From contig JAPTJF010000295.1 of the NCBI GenBank assembly GCA_029339195.1, forward strand, positions 1 through 64,000: DNA of 64,000 nt, read 5' to 3'. Shown piece after piece: positions 58,445 through 64,000 of this stretch. The notes beneath the pieces are model-generated. The model did not search any database. It had not been told where the DNA came from and worked only from the letters and a program-made list of their open reading frames with translations. Numbering within the stretch: the first letter of the stretch is position 1; the number at the start of each line of letters is the position of its first letter. Position numbers and translations under genes: made by a program. Origin of the DNA: Micractinium sp. NFX-FRZ (Eukaryota; Chlorophyta; Trebouxiophyceae; Chlorellales; Chlorellaceae).

Positions 58445-58822
58445 GTATGTAGTATGTGTGCCGCCCGCCAGGCAAGCCCTTCTGCTCAAAATTTGCAAAG
58501 GACAGGTTGGCGCCGAGCTGGCAAAAACAACCCCGGCCAAAAAAACCAGGCCGCTCTGATCAGCCCAAATCAGGCACGAGGTCAGACTCACGTACCGTGA
58601 CAACCGGCAGCCCTATTCAGCAGCGACACATCTTGCCACGATCGTGCCTAGCGCGGGGCGGAGCTTAGTGCTCAAACGTCAGTGCAGACGCCACAGAGGG
58701 CTGACAATCGATAGAAGGCAGCGCGGCACGTTGCGGAAGGCAGCAGGAGGCTGCAGCTACCGCAGTCGCCGGCGGCGGCGGAATTCGCTGGCAGCAACAG
58801 ACGCCTTCCTGTGGCCGCCTCA
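58445..58822. promoter_or_regulatory. divergent promoter region, Gln-rich gene (-) and F-box-like gene (+)
   Basis: 378 bases lie between the two start codons. The middle (58495-58560) is A-rich on the plus strand (GGCAAAAACAACCCCGGCC). No TATA box is evident. Confidence 0.45.
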
Positions 58823-61800
58823 ATGGCGTGCGCTGCCCAGCAGCGGCCCACTGCCCTGGATGACGTCGAGGATGTCGTAATGGAAATGATTCTGGCGCGG
58901 GCCTGCACTGTGCCCACGGGGGCCTCTAGCGTCGGCCCGCCCACCGCCTGCATCTACCGGCACAACCCCTCGATCCCTCTCGTGTGCCGGCGCTGGGCAG
59001 ACATGTACTCACAGGTTAGCTGGATACTCTGCTGTGCCTGTGCTTTGCCTGTCTTATGCAAGGGTGCATCCCGCTGTCTCACATCAGCATCACAGCATTG
59101 TCAGTCTGCACTGCTGTGCAAAGTATGGACTGCCCGAGAAGGCACACTAACCGTTCGTCTCTCCCCCTGCACCAGTGCACCCCGACTCCCAACCGCTGCA
59201 CCTGCTGCTTGCTCTCTGGTTGACGCCGTCCCGTTCCTCCCTGTGACACAGAGTGCTGTGCTGTGGCAAGACACGCGGCTCGACTGGGCCGCGGTGGTTG
59301 CGCAGGGGTCAGAGGAAGAGCGAGGTGCCGATCCGGCGGCGGCCTGCGCCTCCGCCGCCCGCTGGCTGTCTGCACGCCTGCCCAACGTGCAGCGCCTCGT
59401 GTTCAGCGGCTGCTATGCGCTGGCTGCACTCACGCCGCCGCTGTCTCTGCAGCAGGTGAGCGGGTGCCAACATGTCTTACTGCCACTTGTTGAGATCGAA
59501 AGGGGCCAGTAATCCCCCGGCTTGTTTTCCGTGTTGGTTCTGAGAGCTGCCACATGGCGTGCCAGCTTTGGCAGGCGCCTGCGCCTCACACTCTCCAGGC
59601 ACACATACGCCGTGCTGGCGCTCTTATCTGCCCTAGCTGCCCCTGCCTCTTTGCCCGCAGCTCTTTCCCGGCGGCCTGGGCAGCCCCCGCCTGAGGGAGG
59701 CGCGCCTGCTGGAGGCCCGAGGCTCGCTGGGACCCGCTCTGCCCGCTGTGTTCCAGCGCTGCCCTGGCCTGCACACCTTGGGGCTGGCCTGCCAGGCCCG
59801 TGCAGAAGGTGAGGCCGGCAGCTGCAAGCCCAACTGTGGTGCACCAGGAACAGCGGCGCACGAGTGTGCGGCATTGCACCTTGTGGCAAGCTGCTTCCAT
59901 ACCTCCCTCCTGATGCACCCAGCAAACCCTGGAGCACAGCTTGCCCAGCTTGCTGCTCCTGGCCAGCCCCTCATTGCCAGCTCAGCTCTACATGTATCTC
60001 CTTCCCTGCCACACCTCGCCTTCATGTGCAGGCCCGTCCAATGCGCTGGTGGTGCATGGGGAGCTGCTTGCCGGGCTGGCCTGCCTGCCCTCCCTGTCCT
60101 CTCTGGAGCTGCATGTCGACAAGGCAAGGGGCAGGGGTAGGGTGGGGTATCTTGGAGCTTGAAGGGGGCCTGGGCCCTTGGGCATTGGATAATGGGGCCT
60201 TGAGCAGCGGGGTCCGATGCATGGCACCCTGGCAGCGGCGGTGCACTGTTCTCCTCCCTCCCATGCGCTTTGCAGCAACCGGGGGGGCTCCCATGGGCGA
60301 TCTAATGACCATGCGCTTTGCAGCATTGGGCGGGCTCCCATGGGCGGTCTTAACAACCCGCCTCCTGTTCAACTCCCCAACAGATCATCGGCAGCACTGC
60401 TGAGGTGGCGGCAGCGCTGCGTGGGCTCACGCACCTGAGCATCCGCTGCCGCATGGAGGCGGCTGCCCTGGCACCAGAGCTGCTGGAGGGGATGAGCCAG
60501 GTGAGGAAAGCGACTCATACAACAGCACTTTCGAATCCAGTGGGAAGAGGAAGTGACCCATACAGAAGCACAGCACACAACGTGCTTGACTTTGGGTTTG
60601 ACTGCGGGTTGGATATGACTTGGCAGGCTACCACCTAATCAACCGTCCGCTGCATGGCCTGTGGCCCATGATTGGCCCCGAGACATTAAACCAGAGTGCG
60701 CGTCCCTGTCCAACCCTGGCCAGGCCCACACACGCGTCCCGCCTGTCCCCATGTCCCTCCCTCCCTCTCTCAGCTGCGCCGATTGGAGCTGGAGAACGTC
60801 CGGCTGGCACAGTTCACCCCTCGCCTGGCCCAGGCCCTGAACCAGCTGACCTACCTGGCGTGCTGTGGTGAGTGCACGTGCCAGATGGCGCCAGCCGGGC
60901 TGCCAGTGCGCTGCTGCCTACGCCTGCCTGGGCCAGCCTGGTCTTGTTCTCATTTGTCGAGCCACTGTCCAAGGCAATTCGCAGCGCTACTACTCTCACA
61001 CACATACCCACCCAACATGATCCATCCCGCACCTCCCCCCGCAGATGTGCTGGCAGCGCAGCCCCGCAGGCGCGCCGGCGTCCAGCTGTGGGCGGGCCTG
61101 CGCCACCTGGCATCCCTCCAAGAGCTCCGGCTGGAGCGGCAGGCGCTGGCGGGCCTGCCTGCCAACGCCCTGGCCTGCCGCCAGCTCCAGGGCCTCACCC
61201 TGCTGTCGTGTGAGGTGCCAGACTGGCCAGCAAGTGCCCTCTCCTACTGTGAGTGACCGGTGGCTGCAATGCCCAGGGGTGTGTCCGCACTGCCGTCTAG
61301 GGGTGCGTGCCCTGCACGCTGTGCGCAATGTGTGGAATGTGTGCGCAATGTGCGGAATGTGTGCTCCAGGCCCGGCCTGCTCCTGGGCAGCATGTGTGGC
61401 GCATCCTTTGCGTGCACCAGCTGCAGGCTGTCACATTCTGCTCCCACCTGAGCCTCCCCCCTCTCCTTTTCCAACCACCGTTGCTCACCCTCCCCGCCTG
61501 TCTGCCGCCTGCCTCCTTGCGTCACCCCCTGCAGGCGGCGAGGGCGGCTGCCTGGGCCGCCTCTCCTCCCTGTGCCTGGACTCTCTCTGCCTGGCTGCCC
61601 TCATCCCGCCCACCCTCTGGCTGCACCTGGCCCCCGCGCTGACCTCGCTGACATGGCGCAACATCACACGCCACGTCGCCCCGGACGTGGCTGGGGAGAT
61701 GGTCGGCTGGTGGGGGGCGCTCCAGGCACAACAATTCCACTCAGAGGCACGTGCTGGCAGGGGCGCTGAGAGCGGAGGGACAGGGGGGCTGGCGGGGGCA

Positions 61801-63333
61801 GGGGGCAGGGGCTGCCAGCGGGAGGTCGCCGGCGGGTGCTGTGCGGTGTGCAGCCGGTGCCGCAGAGCGGGCAGCTTGCTCTGCTGCCGGTCGGTGTTCC
61901 ACGTTTCACTGTTGGGCTGGTCGCATGGCAAACACCTGCCTCTCGAGTCCTTGCCCTGGGCTCACACAGGCTCCCTCTCAATGCAATGGCGAGCCTCTCC
62001 CCATCCCATGGCCTCACCCTGTCGCCTCGGCCTTTGCCTCCAGGCCCCCACCCCGTCCATCCACCCACCCTCCCACCCTCTCACCCACGTTTCTTGCAGC
62101 CAGCGGGCGTGCCAGTCGAGCTGGCACACCTGCAGCAGCTGCGTGACCTGCGGGTTGAGTATGCCCAGCTGGAGCTGGTGCCGGAAGCGGTGCAGGTGGG
62201 TAGGTTATGTGGTGTGGTGGGGCGGGGGGGCTGGTGCCGGGGGGGGGCTGGAGCTGGTTCTGGAAGCAGTGCAGGTATGGACCGGCGCAGCGGGGGGGGA
62301 GGGGGTCGGGTCAAGGTGCACCCCAAGGAGTCGGGCCATGGCGTGTGCTGGTCCAGGCTTGTGTTCCTACACAGTCCCCTGCTGCTGGCGCCCTTTGCTG
62401 GCGCCCTGCCGGCCACTCACGCCACTACCGCTGCGGCCCCCCTCCTCCTCAGTTTCAGTACCGCCCATGTTTCCTCCCTTCCTTGCCCCGCTACGCAGGC
62501 CCTCACCCAGCTCACCAGCCTGTCTCTTGAGGGCAACCACCTGTCGAGCCTGCCAGAGGGCCGCTACCTCACATGCCTGCAGCGCCTCAGCCTGGCAAAC
62601 AACCGAGTGTCGGAGCTGCCAGAGGGGCTGGCGGCATGTGGCAGGTGCGCCTCCTGCCGTGCTTTCCTGTTATTGGGGGAATGGGGACGGCGTTTGAATG
62701 TTATTGTGTGGGGCGGGGTTGGATGAAGCTCGGCCACAGCGCACATGATGCTCTGCCAAAGGCTCATGCCTTGCAGCAGGCTCGCTTCCTTTCCTGTAAG
62801 GGTGAATTGATTGCCATTAGGCTGTGCATTCAGGCAGAGGCAGTGCGGTGGGGAGGTCTTCGCCTCAACACCAGGCTGGGGGCGCCGCTATCTGGTTCAA
62901 GGGAGGCCAGCGGGCACAAGTGGCCGGCCGGCAGACCGCACAGTGACACATGAATATCCCGGTCCTGTTATCTGAGCGACCTGCCTGCCTGCTCCTCACC
63001 CGTCCACCCCTGCCCTGCAGCCTGCAAGACCTCTCCCTAGCCAGGAACGCTCTCTCTGTGAGCGCCCCGGCAGCCGAGCACCTGGCGCGTGCCCTGCCAC
63101 ACCTGCGCTGCCTGCGGGTCAGCCTGGCAAGCACAGGCGGCAGCGGGGCTGCGGCGCAGGCGGCGCCAGCTGCTGCTGGCGGCGGCGGCAACGAGGGCGA
63201 GGCGCACGCGCCCCCGGCGGCTGAGCAGGCGGGGGCGCCAGCGCAAGCAGATGCTGCACAGGCAGATGCCCACCTGCAGTCGCTGCGCTGCCTGGCAAGG
63301 GCTCTGGGAGACCGGCTTGTTTGGGAGCAGTAG
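58823..63333 (+). CDS. F-box-like leucine-rich repeat protein
   Basis: Exons: 58823-59014, 59252-59455, 59661-59808, 60032-60123, 60384-60500, 60774-60867, 61045-61248, 61535-61725 (end uncertain; 61686 also keeps phase), 62100-62195, 62499-62644, 63021-63333; about 598 residues. Residues 13-62 read like an F-box: LDDVEDVVMEMILARA, then IPLVCRRWADMYSQ, and LWQDTRLDW in the next exon. LRRs follow, first RNI-like (LPNVQRLVFSGC; LSSLELHVDK; LTHLSIRC; LRRLELENVRL; LQELRLERQAL), then typical short repeats (LTSLSLEGNHLSSLPEG; LQRLSLANNRVSELPEG; LQDLSLARNALSV). The last 80 residues are Ala/Gly/Gln-rich. No signal peptide or membrane helix. If the F-box call is right, it would select targets for an SCF ubiquitin ligase. 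The intron at 60124 has a GC donor with matching phase. It is unrelated to the receptor array apart from having LRRs. Confidence 0.75.
60124..60383 (+). other. GC-AG intron with an internal acceptor-like duplication
   Basis: The exon ends GACAAG and the intron starts GCAAGG; phase 0 agrees on both sides. Inside, a block of about 45 bases starting CATGCGCTTTGCAGCA, which carries an acceptor-like TTTGCAG, occurs twice (near 60263 and 60309). Confidence 0.65.
62246..62276 (+). repeat. copied exon end and donor inside an intron
   Basis: The end of exon 62100-62195 (CTGGAGCTGGTGCCGGAAGC, then GGTGCAG) recurs 80 bases into the next intron as CTGGAGCTGGTTCTGGAAGC, then AGTGCAG, again followed by GT. 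G-rich runs lie between the two copies. Confidence 0.7.
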
Positions 63334-63801
63334 CATGGAGAGCCGGGCTCAGTGTGCACAGTCGAGCCGGGCGGTGGCAACAGCTGCAGCTCCTCCAGCC
63401 TGCAAGATCCCTGGATACCGTTGTTCTGAACCCACCCCCGCGTACCGGCCCTCTGCACTAGTCACTGAAAGATTGTAACATGTGCATCCCTGAACGTGAC
63501 AGACAAGGCAGCGGGAAGCATGGCTGTGCAATGCATGCATGTTTCAGCTGACCGGGGCCCATATGCTGCCCATATGAGCTCTTCTGCAGCTGCCGCCCTG
63601 GCTCCGCCCCATTGTACTATGGCCCAGCAGGGGACGCATTAGATTTACAACGAACGCTCCGTTTGTGCCTTTTTGTCCCATCTTTTCACCATCGACACTG
63701 TTCTTCTTGCTCCGACGAAGCAGCCGACCAATTTCGTCCGCCGCCCCTGAAAGACCCTGCTCGCCACACGAGCTTCCTGCATCTGGGCACAGCTTGTAGT
63801 C
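63334..63801. other. intergenic
   Basis: This is the 3' flank of the F-box-like gene and the promoter region of the next gene. It contains two nearby CATATG sites (about 63560-63575). No exon is seen. Confidence 0.4.
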
Positions 63802-64000
63802 ATGCGGAGGCTAAAGCCTCTTCAGGCAGCGGCGCTGCTGTGCGCAGTCGTCCTCCTCGCTAGGTGAGGCCGACTGCCCCGCCCAGGCCCCACCCCAGTG
63901 TCTGCACGGCTTGCAGCGTGCTGCGCGACTTAGCTGGCCCGTCACGGATCCGTGCAGCAGTTTGCAGGGCCGGCGAAAGGGCCACTGCAGGTGCCGCTGG
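63802..64000 (+). CDS. start of a gene with a signal-peptide-like leader (cut by right edge)
   Basis: Exon 1, 63802-63863, encodes MRRLKPLQAAALLCAVVLLA. It has basic residues followed by a hydrophobic run, like a signal peptide or membrane anchor. A GTGAGG donor follows. A second exon probably begins at 63917 after TTGCAG and reads VLRDLAGPSRIRAAVCRAG; a GTGCCG at 63991 may be its donor. Too little is visible to assign a family. The leader-exon layout resembles that of the receptor genes, but the following exon lacks the CSW N-cap, so I do not claim it belongs to them. Confidence 0.4.

Overview
This is nuclear DNA of a green alga, most likely a Chlorella-like trebouxiophyte. It is GC-rich. 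Its genes are cut into many short exons by GT-AG introns of about 100-400 bases, with CTGC/CCGC-type low-complexity tracts in the introns. It carries nuclear genes for mitochondrial proteins of plant type (complex I subunit B14.7, COA1). No single prokaryote-style reading frame covers any real gene. All gene models below were built by hand from splice sites, phase continuity and comparison between paralogues; every complete model sums to a whole number of codons.

Bases 1-34,420 hold a tandem array of five genes (A-E, all on +) encoding single-pass receptor kinases: signal peptide, Cys-containing LRR N-cap, plant-type leucine-rich repeats, one membrane helix, a 200-300 residue Gln-rich juxtamembrane region and a protein kinase domain. 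A (183-4574) is cut by the left edge. B (5934-12140), C (13305-18673), D (22244-27491) and E (28417-33571) are complete. A kinase-tail remnant lies between A and B, and a broken kinase follows E. A beta-carbonic anhydrase gene (19457-21626) sits between C and D. The kinases are non-RD (HGD or HSD in place of HRD) with DLG, DLS or DMG in place of DFG, but keep the catalytic Lys, Asp, Asn and APE residues.

Bases 35-50 kb carry housekeeping genes: complex I B14.7/NDUFA11 (35411-36959), an unrecognised acidic 471-residue protein with a possible organelle presequence (37423-41889), COA1 on the minus strand (42658-43861), and divergently from it a BRCT-containing family X DNA polymerase, POLL-like (44184-50345).

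Bases 50.3-53.5 kb are nearly gene-free and include a more AT-rich patch. A small conserved-looking gene follows (53510-54310, minus). Then come a 963-residue Gln/Ala-rich protein with a basic tail (54612-58444, minus) and, divergently, an F-box-like LRR protein (58823-63333). The start of another gene encoding a signal-peptide-like sequence is cut by the right edge.

The main biological point is the receptor array: LRR receptor kinases laid out as in land plants, but in a chlorophyte, duplicated in tandem, diverged in ectodomain and activation segment, and differing from one another in introns. A second theme is genome mechanics: exon ends and splice sites are repeatedly copied into neighbouring introns, and four introns use GC donors.
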